The notes below the pieces were generated by a model. It was given only the letters and a program-made list of their open reading frames with translations, had not been told where the DNA came from and ran no database searches. From Acidobacteriaceae bacterium (GTDB taxonomy: Bacteria; Acidobacteriota; Terriglobia; Terriglobales; Acidobacteriaceae): 64,000 nt of DNA. Both the position numbers and the translations under genes were made by a program. Below, one piece after another: positions 53,157-63,075 of this stretch. Within the stretch, counting starts at the first letter, position 1. Every line of letters starts with the position of its first letter. The stretch is taken from the NCBI GenBank assembly GCA_003134995.1, contig PLDC01000012.1, positions 1 through 64,000 of the forward strand, read 5' to 3'.

Positions 53157-54295
53157 TTGGAGTCTGGACCTTCCAGAGCTTCGACGACAGCATCATGGAA
53201 TTTGGGGCGGACCTGTTTGATCGCTTGATTCAAACAGTCAGGCCAGGTGCGGTTGGTGAGCAGAGTGATCGAGAGTTCACGAGTGGGATCGATCCAGAGA
53301 GAAGTCCCGGTGTAGCCGAGGTGACCGAAAGAGTTCGGCGAAAAATATTTGCCGGATTGCGATGGGCTGGAGGGAGTATCCCAGCCAAGAGCTCGAGATG
53401 TGCCTGAAGGCGCGGATTCGCGGCAGGTGAAGAGGCTAACGGTTTCGGGGCGAAAAATAGGACGGCCTTCGTTGAGCATGGCATGGGCGAGTTTTGCCAG
53501 GTCTTCTGCGGTCGAGAAGAGTCCAGCCTGCGGACCTACTCCGCCGAGGATGTAAGCATTTTCATCCTGGACTTCGCCCTGGATGATTTTATTACGGAAG
53601 GTCTGGTCGCGAGCCGTGGGGGGAATCTGCGCACGGATTTCGACTGGTGGATTGAACGTTGTGCTGGTCATGCCCAGCGGAGCGAAGATTTCGCACAGGC
53701 AGAAACGGTCAAGAGGTTCGTCGGCAAGCCGCTCGAGGGCGATCCCGAGGATGATAAATCCAATGTCGCTGTAGACCGCTCTGGTTGCGGGATCTGAGGC
53801 CAGGGGCATGGTGATGGCGGCGTGAAGCAACTCATCGCGAGTGTGGCATTTGAGGTATAGCTTTTCGTAGGCAGGCAGTCCGGAAGAATGCGAGAGCAAC
53901 ATGCGCAAGGTCACATCGTGCCGGCGCGGGTCTTGTTCGGCGTCGCGAATAAATTCAGGGACTATCGCAGCGACCGGCGCCTCCAGATCCAAAAGTCCGC
54001 GTTCGTAAAGCAGCATGGCCATCGGCGTTGTAGCCACTACCTTTGTCAGCGAAGCCAGATCGAACAGCGTAGTTTGGTTAACAGAGGGAGAATCTCGTTC
54101 GTAGGGGAACTGGCCAAAAGATTTAAGGCCGATTAGGCGTCCGCGATGCGTGACCGCCACCGAGGCTGCGGGGAAGGCTTGTTGGCCTATGGCCTCTCGC
54201 AGCATGGAGAAGGCTTGGCTGAAGACTTGGTCTTGGCGCTCGGCATCCCCGGTTAGCATCGATGACAGATTCGGCGTGGTCATCCAGAAGTCCAT
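53153..54295 (-). CDS. serine beta-lactamase-fold protein (AmiE/YbbE-like)
   Basis: 380-aa protein of the beta-lactamase/PBP-like class C fold: SxxK as [18 protein letters not shown] as AVYSDIGFI, and [13 protein letters not shown] in place of KTG. No signal peptide is evident in this start; upstream candidates at 54340 and 54451 do not add one. In Bacillus, a homologue (AmiE, formerly YbbE) in the murQ/namZ cluster is a MurNAc-L-alanine amidase, so that function is a reasonable inference here next to murQ and NamZ genes. Esterase activity is an alternative. Confidence 0.75.
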
Positions 54296-54406
54296 GATAT
54301 GGCATAACGGGCACCCCCTTACTTGAGTTTCTTGAGTCATGCCGCTGGGGTTGTGTAGAGTCAAAGCATCCTTTCTCTTCAGACAAATTCGCTGTTCGGC
54401 CGCCTG

Positions 54407-56809
54407 TTGCTTTTCTGCCTTTTGACTGCGGCAATTCCTCGGCCTGCGCAAAGCCAGATTGCTGAAGGCAGCGCAGCTGTCCCCACAAATGCAGTTGCGT
54501 TGTCAGCCGTCGATACCGTTATTCAGAATGCGATTTCTGACGGCAGCATCCCTGGCGCTGTTCTGCTCATCGGTCATGACGGAGATGTAATCTGCCGCAA
54601 GGCTTACGGGTCGCGGGCTTTGGAGCCTCGGCGCGAAGTAATGACTCTGGATACTGTGTTTGATGTGGCATCTCTCACCAAGGTGATCGTCACCACCACG
54701 GCGGTGATGCAACTGGTGGAGCGGGGTGAGATCAGGCTGAACGATCCGGTGGCGAAGTATTTGCCGGAGTTTGCGCAGAATGGAAAACAGGACATCACGA
54801 TCCGGCAACTTTTGACTCACTACTCGGGGCTGCCGCCGGATCTGGACCTGAAAACGCCTTGGGAAGGAAAAGAGACGGCATATCGCATGGCGTTTGCAGA
54901 GACGCCGGTCGATCCGCCGGGCTCGAGATTTTCCTATAGCGACATTAATTTTATTATGTTGGGCGCGCTGGTGGAGCGTGTATCGGGCGAGACCGTGGAT
55001 GAATACGCCACGCGCCATATTTTTGTGCCGCTGAAGATGATGCGGACTCGCTACGTGCCTCCATTGGCTCAGCGGGCTGGCTGGATAGAAAAGATTGCGC
55101 CGACACAGTATGACGAAAATGAGCGCATGCTGCGCGGAGTGGTGCATGATCCTACAGCGCGCCGCATGGGCGGCGTGGCCGGGCAAGCGGGGCTATTTTC
55201 CACTGGAGACGATCTGGCCAAGTTCGCTCAGGCTTTGCTGAACGGCGGTGATGGAATTCTTTCGGCGCTGTCTGTCGAGAAGATGACGCGGCCGGAGCAG
55301 CCTCCGTCGGCGCCCGTGCTGCGCGGGTTTGGCTGGGACATTGATTCTCCGTTTTCTTCCAATCGCGGGGATCTCTTGCCCGTCGGGTCGTATGGGCACA
55401 CCGGGTTTACGGGAACATCGATGTGGATCGATCCAACCACGAAGAGCTACATCATCCTGCTAACGAATGCTGTGCACCCGCGAGGTAAAGGAAATGCAAT
55501 CGCCCTGCGATCGAAAGTAGCCACGGCGGTGGCCGCTGCCTTGCCTCTGACTATCAGCGAGAAAGAGGCTTTGCGCTGGGCGAGCATCACCGGCTATAAC
55601 GAGGCGCAGAGCGCGGCCCGGCGCATGAGCGTGCGCAACGGCAGCGTGAAGAATGGAATTGATGTCTTAGAGGAGCATGGATTCGATGTCCTGCAAATCG
55701 CAGGACGCAAGAACAGCAAGGACAAGAAGAGGATCGGCCTTGTGACAAATCAGACCGGAGTGGATTCGGATGGGCGGCGGACGATCGATGTCCTGGCCGG
55801 GGCTGCCGGAGTAACGCTGGAGGCGATCTTCAGTCCCGAGCATGGGGTGACCGGCTCGCTCGACACAACCGACATTCATAATTCGAAAGATGCATCCACG
55901 GGCGTTCCCGTCTACAGCGTCTACGGCGCGACAGATGCCGCACGGCACCCTTCCCCAGATGTGATGAAAACTCTGGATGCCGTCGTTTTCGATATTCAGG
56001 ATGCCGGCGTGCGATTTTATACTTACGAAACTACTTTGGGATATTTCCTCGAGGCAGCCGCGACCGCTGGCGTCGAAGTGATTGTGCTGGACCGTCCTGA
56101 CCCGATTACAGGCGCGTTCGTGCAAGGTCCGGTGGCCGATGCCGGGCATCAAACATTTACGAATTACTGGACGGTCCCGGTGCGCCATGGCATGACTTTA
56201 GGCGAACTCGCGAAGATGTTTAACGCCGAGCGTAATATCAACGCTAAGCTAACCATCGTTCCGATGGAAGGATGGCAGCGCGGAGACTGGTTCGATTCCA
56301 CCGGCTTAACGTGGGTGAATCCGTCACCGAACTTGCGGAGCCTGACAGAGGCTGCGTTGTATCCGGGCGTGGCTCTGATCGAAGGCACAAACATTTCAGT
56401 GGGGCGCGGCACCGATACTCCGTTTGAAGTGATAGGCGCGCCCTGGGTTAAGAATAAGGAACTCGCCGCTTATTTAAATTCACGCGGCATAGCCGGAGTG
56501 CGGTTTGTGCCGATCACGTTTACACCTGCCGCTGCGGTTTATAGTGGCTTGAAGTGCGAGGGCGTGAACATTGTTCTTGCCGAGCGCAACGCGCTCGATA
56601 CTCCGGAGTTGGGGCTGGAATTGGCTGCCGCGCTAAACAAATTGTATCCGGCCGATTTTAAAATGGAGCGCATGGCCGACTTGCTGGTGAATCAGGCGGC
56701 TTGGGATGGACTGGTCGCGGATCGAGATCCACGCCGCATTGCGTTGGATTGGCAGGAAGATCTGGAGAAGTTCCAGTTAGTTCGGCAAAAGTATTTGATC
56801 TATAAATGA
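54407..56809 (+). CDS. beta-lactamase-fold / NamZ (DUF1343) fusion
   Basis: 800-aa exported fusion. Signal-like start (LLLFCLLTAAIPRPAQSQ). Residues ~30-385: second beta-lactamase-fold domain with S89-L-T-K92, FSYSDINF and HTGFTGTSMWIDP. Residues ~440-800: DUF1343/YbbC domain (RIGLVTNQTGVDSDGRR, AIFSPEHGVTGSLD, FDIQDAGVRFYTYETTLGYF, VLDRPDPITG, ALIEGTNISVGRGTDTPF), the fold of NamZ, which releases MurNAc from glycan non-reducing ends. No ATG start exists: TTG 54407 or an upstream CTG (54392). The fusion joins activities that are separate genes in Bacillus. Confidence 0.85.
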   Translation: MLFCLLTAAIPRPAQSQIAEGSAAVPTNAVALSAVDTVIQNAISDGSIPGAVLLIGHDGDVICRKAYGSRALEPRREVMTLDTVFDVASLTKVIVTTTAVMQLVERGEIRLNDPVAKYLPEFAQNGKQDITIRQLLTHYSGLPPDLDLKTPWEGKETAYRMAFAETPVDPPGSRFSYSDINFIMLGALVERVSGETVDEYATRHIFVPLKMMRTRYVPPLAQRAGWIEKIAPTQYDENERMLRGVVHDPTARRMGGVAGQAGLFSTGDDLAKFAQALLNGGDGILSALSVEKMTRPEQPPSAPVLRGFGWDIDSPFSSNRGDLLPVGSYGHTGFTGTSMWIDPTTKSYIILLTNAVHPRGKGNAIALRSKVATAVAAALPLTISEKEALRWASITGYNEAQSAARRMSVRNGSVKNGIDVLEEHGFDVLQIAGRKNSKDKKRIGLVTNQTGVDSDGRRTIDVLAGAAGVTLEAIFSPEHGVTGSLDTTDIHNSKDASTGVPVYSVYGATDAARHPSPDVMKTLDAVVFDIQDAGVRFYTYETTLGYFLEAAATAGVEVIVLDRPDPITGAFVQGPVADAGHQTFTNYWTVPVRHGMTLGELAKMFNAERNINAKLTIVPMEGWQRGDWFDSTGLTWVNPSPNLRSLTEAALYPGVALIEGTNISVGRGTDTPFEVIGAPWVKNKELAAYLNSRGIAGVRFVPITFTPAAAVYSGLKCEGVNIVLAERNALDTPELGLELAAALNKLYPADFKMERMADLLVNQAAWDGLVADRDPRRIALDWQEDLEKFQLVRQKYLIYK

Positions 56810-56841
56810 TTTGCATCGGAATAAAGGGAGCAAGAAAAACA

Positions 56842-57378
56842 ATGAAGGTTAGTATCCCGATTGTTGCGTTACTGATGACATGTGCTGTTCTATCGCCGGT
56901 GTTCGCCGGTGCGCAGCAAACGATCTCAAGTCCCGCCAACGAGCAAGCCAAACAGAATCCGGCGGCGGAATCTTCAACAGACGCGCTCGTATACCGCAAT
57001 ATGAAGTACGGATTTACATTCTCGCTTCCGAATGAGTGGAAGGGCTACACGATTGTCACGGCTCAGTGGGAAGCCAGCGACGCGCAAAAGGGCATGGTCG
57101 AGCACGGGCCGATCATTAACATCCGGCCTCCGGATTGGACGAAGGAAAAGCCGCGGCAAGATATTCCGATTATGATTTTCACGTTGGCGCAGTGGGAATC
57201 GGTGGAGCATGGCGACTTTTTCATCAGCGGTGCGGCGATTGCTCCGGGCGAACTCGGACGCAACCGCAAATACGCATTTGCCGTCTCCCGCCGCGTCGAA
57301 GAATCTGACACCGCTGGGGCGAAAGAAGTGAACGAAATTCTGCAGCGCCATCCCCTCCGCCCATTTTTTTCGAAGTAA
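56842..57378 (+). CDS. exported protein, unknown function
   Basis: 178-aa protein with signal peptide (VSIPIVALLMTCAVLSPVFAGAQ) and a domain YRNMKYGFTFSLPNEWKGYTIVTAQWEAS that resembles PsbP/SPFH-unrelated surface domains seen in exported hypothetical proteins. The frame also opens with ATG at 56806 overlapping the NamZ stop (ATGA), but GGGAGC before 56842 and the signal peptide favour the later start. Probably co-transcribed with the fusion gene. Confidence 0.7.
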   Translation: MKVSIPIVALLMTCAVLSPVFAGAQQTISSPANEQAKQNPAAESSTDALVYRNMKYGFTFSLPNEWKGYTIVTAQWEASDAQKGMVEHGPIINIRPPDWTKEKPRQDIPIMIFTLAQWESVEHGDFFISGAAIAPGELGRNRKYAFAVSRRVEESDTAGAKEVNEILQRHPLRPFFSK

Positions 57379-57508
57379 TGTCTTTGATCAGTGTGCAGAT
57401 TGCTGCACACCGGCGAAGATAACCCGCCCCCGAAACTCCGCATCCTAGCGGTAAAAGTGATAATCTCAGGCTGATCGTGATGCTGGCAGCGTGCTGCGGA
57501 GGTGTAAG

Positions 57509-58303
57509 ATGCGTGGATTATTAACGGTTCTTTTGATTTCTGGAATGGCGTTGGCTCAAACAGCCGACACGCAGAAGCCGCAGAGTGCGACGCCGGCTTC
57601 CGCGCCTGCGGCCTCAACTGATCCGAATCCCGCGCCGTCCTCAACTCCCACAACTGCTGCGACGCCCAATCCCGCCCCAGTTCCGGCTGCCGATCCTAAT
57701 GCGCTTACAATTCCGGCGGGGACAAAGATTCCTTTGTCGCTAAAGCAAGCGATCTCCACTAAGAACGCGCGCGAGGGCGATGCGGTTTATGCTGAGACGG
57801 CGTTCCCGTTTGTCCTGAACAACCGCGTAGTGGTTCCGGCTGGAGCGTTTATTCAGGGAACAATTTCGCACGTCGAGCGCGCCGGGCACGGCCGCGGCCG
57901 CGCCGAGATCCTGATGCATTTTACTTCGATGATTTATCCCAGCGGATACACCGTGATGCTGCCCGGGTCGGTCGAGAACACGCCGGGGTCGGGCAACAAA
58001 TCCGTGACGGATTCCGAAGGAACCATTCAGCAGGATAAAGATACCGGCAAAAAGATTGAAGACGCAGCCAAAGGCGGCACGTACGGCACGATAGGCGGCG
58101 CGACCGCCGGAGGTTTAGCCACCGGCGGCTTGAATGGAGCGCGAGTAGGCGCCGGTGCCGGTGCGGCAGCAGGCATCGCGTGGGCTCTTCTCAAACGCGG
58201 AGACGATGTGAAGCTCGAAGTTGGCACTTCCATCGAGATGGAAATTCAGCGCGCAATCACGGTGGATGCTAGTCGGATTACGGTGGTGAAAGCCGGACCT
58301 TAA
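57509..58303 (+). CDS. exported protein with TrbI-like beta domain
   Basis: 264-aa protein: signal peptide (MRGLLTVLLISGMALAQ), Pro/Ala/Thr-rich linker to residue ~65, then IPAGTKIPLSLKQAISTKNAREGDAVYAET...RVVVPAGAFIQGTISHVERAGHGRGRAEILMHF, a beta fold recalling the TrbI/VirB10 C-terminal region, and a Gly-rich stretch (GTIGGATAGGLATGGLNGARVGAGAGAAAG) that may be membrane-associated. GGAGGTG precedes the ATG. No other conjugation genes are near, so a secretion role is not inferred. Confidence 0.75.
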   Translation: MRGLLTVLLISGMALAQTADTQKPQSATPASAPAASTDPNPAPSSTPTTAATPNPAPVPAADPNALTIPAGTKIPLSLKQAISTKNAREGDAVYAETAFPFVLNNRVVVPAGAFIQGTISHVERAGHGRGRAEILMHFTSMIYPSGYTVMLPGSVENTPGSGNKSVTDSEGTIQQDKDTGKKIEDAAKGGTYGTIGGATAGGLATGGLNGARVGAGAGAAAGIAWALLKRGDDVKLEVGTSIEMEIQRAITVDASRITVVKAGP

Positions 58304-58541
58304 GATTCCCGGCGCTCAGGAGCTAAGGCCCTTTGGCGCTTTTCGCCGCAGGTCTGATGGCCTGCTTTACCTTGTTATCGCTGTTATCGCTCCGAAGGAC
58401 CCTCCAAACGGCGGCTCCTCCTCCGGTTGTGCAAGGGTTTGCATTCTTGACAACAATGTGCGGGCGGAGGAGAATCCCCTTGCTTCGCCTCCGCCATCCC
58501 CGCGCGACCCTACGCTCCAGCGAAAAAGGACGGTACCCATC

Positions 58542-59864
58542 ATGCAATGCGAATTGCCATCACCCAGGCGCATGCGTCTTACCAGTTTTGTTCATTTGAA
58601 GAAGATCGTAGATCTCGCTCTTGCCGGCGCGTTGGCTTTGGCGGCGGTGTTGGCGCTGGCGGGATTTGCTAAGCCTGTCCAAGCACAATCTTTCAGCGTT
58701 CTGTACACCTTCACGGGCACTCCGGACGGGTCGGTACCTGCTCAAGCGAACCTGCTGGACGTGAATGGAACCCTCTATGGAACCACATACTCTGGAGGCA
58801 CGTACGGATACGGGACGGTGTTCAAGTTCAACCGCAAAGGGCAGGAAACGGTGCTCTACAGTTTCACTGGGGGAACGGATGGGGCGACCCCCAGCGCAGG
58901 AGTGGTACGGGATACGCAGGGCAACCTCTACGGCACTACCTATAGTGGCGGAGATCTAAGCTGCATCTCCATTTACGGTACGGCTGGTTGCGGGGTGGTA
59001 TTCAAGCTGGATACCACCGGTACGGAGACGGCTCTTTACAGCTTCACCGGCGGGACCGATGGTGGGGAGCCGGAAGGGTTGGTAATCGACAATGCGGGCA
59101 ATCTTTATGGCATAACCTTCTTTGGTGGCAGCCAAACCTGCCCCTTCGGTAGCCTTGGTTGTGGAGTGGTGTACAAGGTGGACGCCAGAGGGGACGAGAC
59201 AGTCTTGTATACCTTCCAAGATGGGACCGACGGTGGTGAACCAAACGGGTTCCTCACAATGGATTCGGAAGGAAACCTCTACGGTGCGACGATTACCGGC
59301 GGCAACCTATCGGCTTGCTCACCTTTCGGTGGCTGCGGGGTGATATTCAAGCTGGACACCAGCGGGAACGAGACCATTTTGTACACCTTCCAGGGCGGAG
59401 CGGACGGGGCCATCCCGAACGCCAGTTTTCTGATGGATGCCAAGGGTAATCTCTATAGCACGACCAATTTTGGTGGCGACCTAAGCTGCAACAATATTCC
59501 GTTTTACGCAGGCTGCGGCGTCGTTTTCGAGGTGACGCCGGCCGGGGCTGAGAGAGTGTTGCACACATTCAAGGGAAAGGACGGAGCAAATCCGACATTG
59601 GGTTTGGTGCAGGACGCCAAGGGCAATTTCTATAGCACGACGGAGTATGGGGGCGCATTCAACCTGGGCACCGTGTTCGAGTTAACTGCGAATGGCACGG
59701 AGAGCATCTTGCACAGCTTTAGCGGCCTGGCAGACGGGAAGCTTCCCGACTCGGGCTTGGTCATGGATGCGAAGGGCAACCTCTTCAGCAATACTTCGGA
59801 GGGCGGAGATCTAAGCTGCAGCCCACCATACGGCTGTGGGACGCTGTTCAGGGTCGTTCCGTAG
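58542..59864 (+). CDS. secreted GloVer-repeat protein
   Basis: 440-aa exported protein. A basic/hydrophobic leader (LKKIVDLALAGALALAAVLA...VQAQ) precedes about ten ~40-residue GloVer repeats (GNLYGTTYSGG, GCGVVFKLDTTGTETALYSF, and so on), likely one beta-propeller. Unlike the paralogue at 48392-49858 it ends in the repeats without an Ig-like domain. ATG 58542 is chosen; ATG 58572 inside the leader is an alternative and 58458 is less likely. Confidence 0.82.
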   Translation: MQCELPSPRRMRLTSFVHLKKIVDLALAGALALAAVLALAGFAKPVQAQSFSVLYTFTGTPDGSVPAQANLLDVNGTLYGTTYSGGTYGYGTVFKFNRKGQETVLYSFTGGTDGATPSAGVVRDTQGNLYGTTYSGGDLSCISIYGTAGCGVVFKLDTTGTETALYSFTGGTDGGEPEGLVIDNAGNLYGITFFGGSQTCPFGSLGCGVVYKVDARGDETVLYTFQDGTDGGEPNGFLTMDSEGNLYGATITGGNLSACSPFGGCGVIFKLDTSGNETILYTFQGGADGAIPNASFLMDAKGNLYSTTNFGGDLSCNNIPFYAGCGVVFEVTPAGAERVLHTFKGKDGANPTLGLVQDAKGNFYSTTEYGGAFNLGTVFELTANGTESILHSFSGLADGKLPDSGLVMDAKGNLFSNTSEGGDLSCSPPYGCGTLFRVVP

Positions 59865-59878
59865 GTTCGAGTGTGGCC

Positions 59879-59907
59879 CATCCTTTCGCGTTCTCTGCGA
59901 AAGGATG
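59879..59907. terminator. hairpin between convergent genes
   Basis: Perfect 11-bp stem CATCCTTTCGC / GCGAAAGGATG with loop GTTCTCT, located between two convergent genes. Its design is like the GCCCCATTTCTCGC palindromes. Probably a bidirectional terminator. Confidence 0.6.
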
Positions 59908-59942
59908 CGGACGATGCACCACGTCAAGAAAAATGTCAGTAA

Positions 59943-61718
59943 CTATTCCGACCCCTTCACCGGCGCCAGCGTGGCCGCCAGCACAGCCACATGCGAATCG
60001 CTCGGTAAAGTAACGCTCTTCACAGTTTTCGCCGGATTCAACGCGAACGAATAGGCATACAAATTAAACGTTCGCTCATCCTTGGTTCCATTGTCGAAAT
60101 TCCTGTAAGCCATGGCCACGCCTTCAGACTCGCCAGTATATTTCTGCGGAGTGTACCAGTCGCTGAAACTCTGAGTAAATTTCGTACTCGTCCCATCGGT
60201 GTACTTAACAGTAAGAGTCTCGGACGCCTGATTCCCCTCGATCCCCGTCGCCAACAACATCAGCGCGGAATACTTGCCTGAGGTCAGCGTAACCGTTTGT
60301 CCGCTGCAACCAACCGCATCCAGTTCGTTGGCAGGACCAAACGTAAAGAGCGTTCCGTTAAACACCCGCGACGTGCTTAGCAGCTTCGCCGAGTACGAAT
60401 ACCCTCCACCATCCAACCCTCCCGTCGAATAAGTCGAACCGTCGGTGTAGATACCGTAAAGATTGAACTCCGAAGTTAGATTCACCTCAGTGCCAGTTCC
60501 CTTCGTGCCCACGGCGGCGCTTACCGCCAGGCTGAGACTAAGGGTCTCCGTTGTAGTGCCCGAAGTACCGGTGATGGTGACCGTAGCGAATCCAGTGGTA
60601 GCAGAAGCACTGGCCTTGAACACAACTGTTTGCTTACTCCCCGTGCCCTGCACCGAAGCCGTAACGCCTTTGGGCAGACCCGACACAGTCAGAGTCACGG
60701 CGCCGCTGAATCCATTTACATCCGTAATCGTGATCGCGGCACTCGCAGTTGAACTCTGATTTACGAACACGCTCGTCGGTCCAGCAAGCGTAAATCCGGG
60801 CGCGCCCACTGCCGTGTTGATCGCGCTGGCGTATTGTGCCGCAAGGCCGGTGCCTACGAAATCGTCGTAGAGCCACATGAATCCGCCGATAATGCCGCAC
60901 TGGTTGTGCCAGCCGGTCATCGTAGTCTGCACCTGGCTCGGCGTGTCGTCCTGATCCCACAGCCCAGGGAACACCGGCACCGCCCCAAAATTCCATCCCG
61001 AGCACGGATTATTTCCCGCGCCGCCCGCATAAGCCTGCAGATGAACTCCATCGGAGGTGCCCGGAAGTTGAGTGTTGATCTGCGAAACCACGTTCGTCCA
61101 ATAACTGCTCTGGTCAAACGCGTCGGGCATCACGTGATAGCCCAAATTCCCCAGCATCACGCCAAACGAAATTGTGGTAGGAGAATTAAAACTATTCTCA
61201 TCGTCGAAATCGATGGCATCGAGCGCCGGTATCGCCGCTTTCAGCGCCTGAAAATCCTGATACAAAATGCTCGTCGGCCCCGTCCCCTGCGCATTCACCA
61301 GGTTCGTGATGTTCTCCCAGTCTCCGTAATTGGACGAGCCGACGCTGAACGTCACCCGCTTCACCGTCCCAAGCTTCAGCTGAGCCATGTCCCCCGGAAA
61401 ATCAGGATAGTATTCGTTGCCGACATACACGCCGCCGGAGGTCAACGGAAACTCGCCATTGAAATTCAAGTCGCCCGTGGTGCTGACCTCGACGCTCCAC
61501 ACAATGGCTTCCGAGAATCCGGAGTTCTCAATCTCAGTAATGTTGGCCGACGCATTCTTGTAAAACGGACCGCCCCCAAAAATTCCCGTGTACCCAGTCT
61601 GACCAAAAGCCGCTTCGCCCGAAAATGCCATTGCCATGAGGACGAAAAGAAACATTCCCGCGCGCACAATAACTGTCCGATCACAAAAACCAACGAACCT
61701 GATTTTTATCGAGTGCAC
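59943..61718 (-). CDS. secreted GH18-like/Ig multidomain protein
   Basis: 591-aa exported protein. Signal segment (RAGMFLFVLMAMAFSGEAAFGQ). Residues ~40-310 resemble a glycosidase-type barrel with ALDAIDFDDE, a DxxDxD(E)-like motif of GH18 chitinase-like proteins. Residues ~315-400 form an Ig-like beta domain (GFTLAGPTSVFVNQSSTASAAITITD). The C-terminal ~190 residues are a jelly-roll-like binding module (FNLYGIYTDGSTYSTGGLDG). Activity on chitin or peptidoglycan is not assured because the motif is imperfect. Confidence 0.7.
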   Translation of the reverse strand: MHSIKIRFVGFCDRTVIVRAGMFLFVLMAMAFSGEAAFGQTGYTGIFGGGPFYKNASANITEIENSGFSEAIVWSVEVSTTGDLNFNGEFPLTSGGVYVGNEYYPDFPGDMAQLKLGTVKRVTFSVGSSNYGDWENITNLVNAQGTGPTSILYQDFQALKAAIPALDAIDFDDENSFNSPTTISFGVMLGNLGYHVMPDAFDQSSYWTNVVSQINTQLPGTSDGVHLQAYAGGAGNNPCSGWNFGAVPVFPGLWDQDDTPSQVQTTMTGWHNQCGIIGGFMWLYDDFVGTGLAAQYASAINTAVGAPGFTLAGPTSVFVNQSSTASAAITITDVNGFSGAVTLTVSGLPKGVTASVQGTGSKQTVVFKASASATTGFATVTITGTSGTTTETLSLSLAVSAAVGTKGTGTEVNLTSEFNLYGIYTDGSTYSTGGLDGGGYSYSAKLLSTSRVFNGTLFTFGPANELDAVGCSGQTVTLTSGKYSALMLLATGIEGNQASETLTVKYTDGTSTKFTQSFSDWYTPQKYTGESEGVAMAYRNFDNGTKDERTFNLYAYSFALNPAKTVKSVTLPSDSHVAVLAATLAPVKGSE

Positions 61719-61895
61719 TTGATCTCCTGAGTAGCGGCGCTAACAATGGCGAAGATTTTCCTCGCGTCATAGCGCAGGAATAAATAACGCGACGAGCCGC
61801 AAAGTCCCCAAATTATACACGCAGAAAGCTCAAAACCCGACAACTGACGCGGCTTTCGGCGCATCGCGACCGGAAGCCGGAAGCCGAAGCCGTTC

Positions 61896-62822
61896 CTAAT
61901 ACAGCGGAGCATCCCCCGGAGGCCGCGTCTTCCACCGCCGGTGCACCCACAACCACTGCTCCGGATACTTCCTCACATACTCTTCAATCACCGAGGTAAA
62001 TTTCTGCGTGTTGGCCTTGATGTCGGCCTCCAGGTCGCCCGTGCGCACCAGCTCCACCGCCGGATCAAACCGCAGCCGATATTTTCCCAGCGCCGCATCC
62101 CAAATCGTAAACGTAGGCACCACGGCCGCGTCGGTGCGCAAAGCAATGCGCGCTGGCCCAGCAGCCGTGCACGCCGGAATCCCAAAGAAATCCACAAAAA
62201 TTCCCTGCGGCGGAGTCATGTTCGTATCCATCAACAGACCCACCACTTCCCCCCCCTTCATCGCCGAAAGCAACCCGCGCACAAAATCATCTTTATCGAC
62301 GGCCTTATTACCATGCATCGTCCGGTAGCGAAGAATGAGTTCCCCAAGATACTGGTTGTCCATGCCGCGCATAAGTACGTACATCCAATGCCCGCGCATC
62401 GACAACACAAAAGACGAAAGCTCCCATCCTCCAAAATGCCCGGCAAACAAAAGCACGCCCTTGCCACAAGCCTGCGCGCGCTCGAAATTTTCGAAGCCAT
62501 CAAACACAACAACGTCGCCGACATTCTCCAGCGTGTACTCAGGAAAGTGGCAGACCTCCGCCAGTTGACGCCCCAGCGAAGTGAATTCCCCGCGCAGAAT
62601 CCGCGCCCGCTCGCCCTCAGTTTTTTCCGGAAACGCCATGGCAAGATTGCGCATGCCAACCTGCCGCAATCGAACGTGCAGAAGATAGATAACCCAAGCC
62701 AGGCCAATGCCGATCGTCCGCGCCAGCGGTCGCGGCAAAATACCCATGACTTTGATGAACGGCCAGGCTGCCGCGTACTCAAGTCGCTGCCGCATTAGGA
62801 AGCGTGACGGTACCACCGTCAA
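61896..62822 (-). CDS. LpxL/HtrB-type lipid A acyltransferase
   Basis: 308-aa inner-membrane acyltransferase: N-terminal hydrophobic region (LARTIGIGLAWVIYLLHVRL), catalytic HFGGWE (H-x4-E), GLLMDTNMTPPQGIFVDFFGIPA and the C-terminal WLWVHRRWKTRP. It transfers a secondary acyl chain to lipid A, so the organism has an outer membrane with LPS. Followed on the same strand by nothing close; the 37-aa ORF upstream may be co-transcribed. Confidence 0.9.
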   Translation of the reverse strand: MTVVPSRFLMRQRLEYAAAWPFIKVMGILPRPLARTIGIGLAWVIYLLHVRLRQVGMRNLAMAFPEKTEGERARILRGEFTSLGRQLAEVCHFPEYTLENVGDVVVFDGFENFERAQACGKGVLLFAGHFGGWELSSFVLSMRGHWMYVLMRGMDNQYLGELILRYRTMHGNKAVDKDDFVRGLLSAMKGGEVVGLLMDTNMTPPQGIFVDFFGIPACTAAGPARIALRTDAAVVPTFTIWDAALGKYRLRFDPAVELVRTGDLEADIKANTQKFTSVIEEYVRKYPEQWLWVHRRWKTRPPGDAPLY

Positions 62823-62886
62823 AAATTATTTGCAAACATTAGCGACCGATGGATTTTGACGCCTCCGGAAAACGGGAAAACGCCAT

Positions 62887-63000
62887 TCACTTCTTGGTTT
62901 TGTTAGACCCCATTTTCCAGTAGCGAACAGCCCACACAACCAGAAAGATCACGATGCCTGCCAGCAATTCGATAGCATCGAGTTGCCAGCGAAGTGGCAT
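62887..63000 (-). CDS. tiny membrane protein (37 aa)
   Basis: MPLRWQLDAIELLAGIVIFL...RYWKMGSNKTKK: one membrane helix with a basic C-terminus. AAGGAGC lies 10 bases upstream of the ATG, unusually good for a chance frame. It sits between the SYLF and lpxL-like genes on the same strand. Function unknown. Confidence 0.5.
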   Translation of the reverse strand: MPLRWQLDAIELLAGIVIFLVVWAVRYWKMGSNKTKK

Positions 63001-63075
63001 TTGGCTTTTTCGCTCCTTTGAGGCTTGTCGTTCCGAAAAGCAGTTCGGCCGGAAGCCGGAAACCCGAAGCCCGCC

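Noticed and set aside
57509-58303. VirB10/TrbI-like protein as part of a conjugation system
   Set aside because: Only a loose beta-domain resemblance; no ATPase, relaxase or other mating-pair genes nearby.
58600-59800. Regular ~120-base periodicity, possible CRISPR-like array
   Set aside because: The period is within one open reading frame and reflects GloVer protein repeats; repeats are degenerate and there are no spacers.
60834-61730. 298-aa plus-strand open frame
   Set aside because: Antisense to the exported GH18-like protein; Arg/His/Ile-rich shadow.
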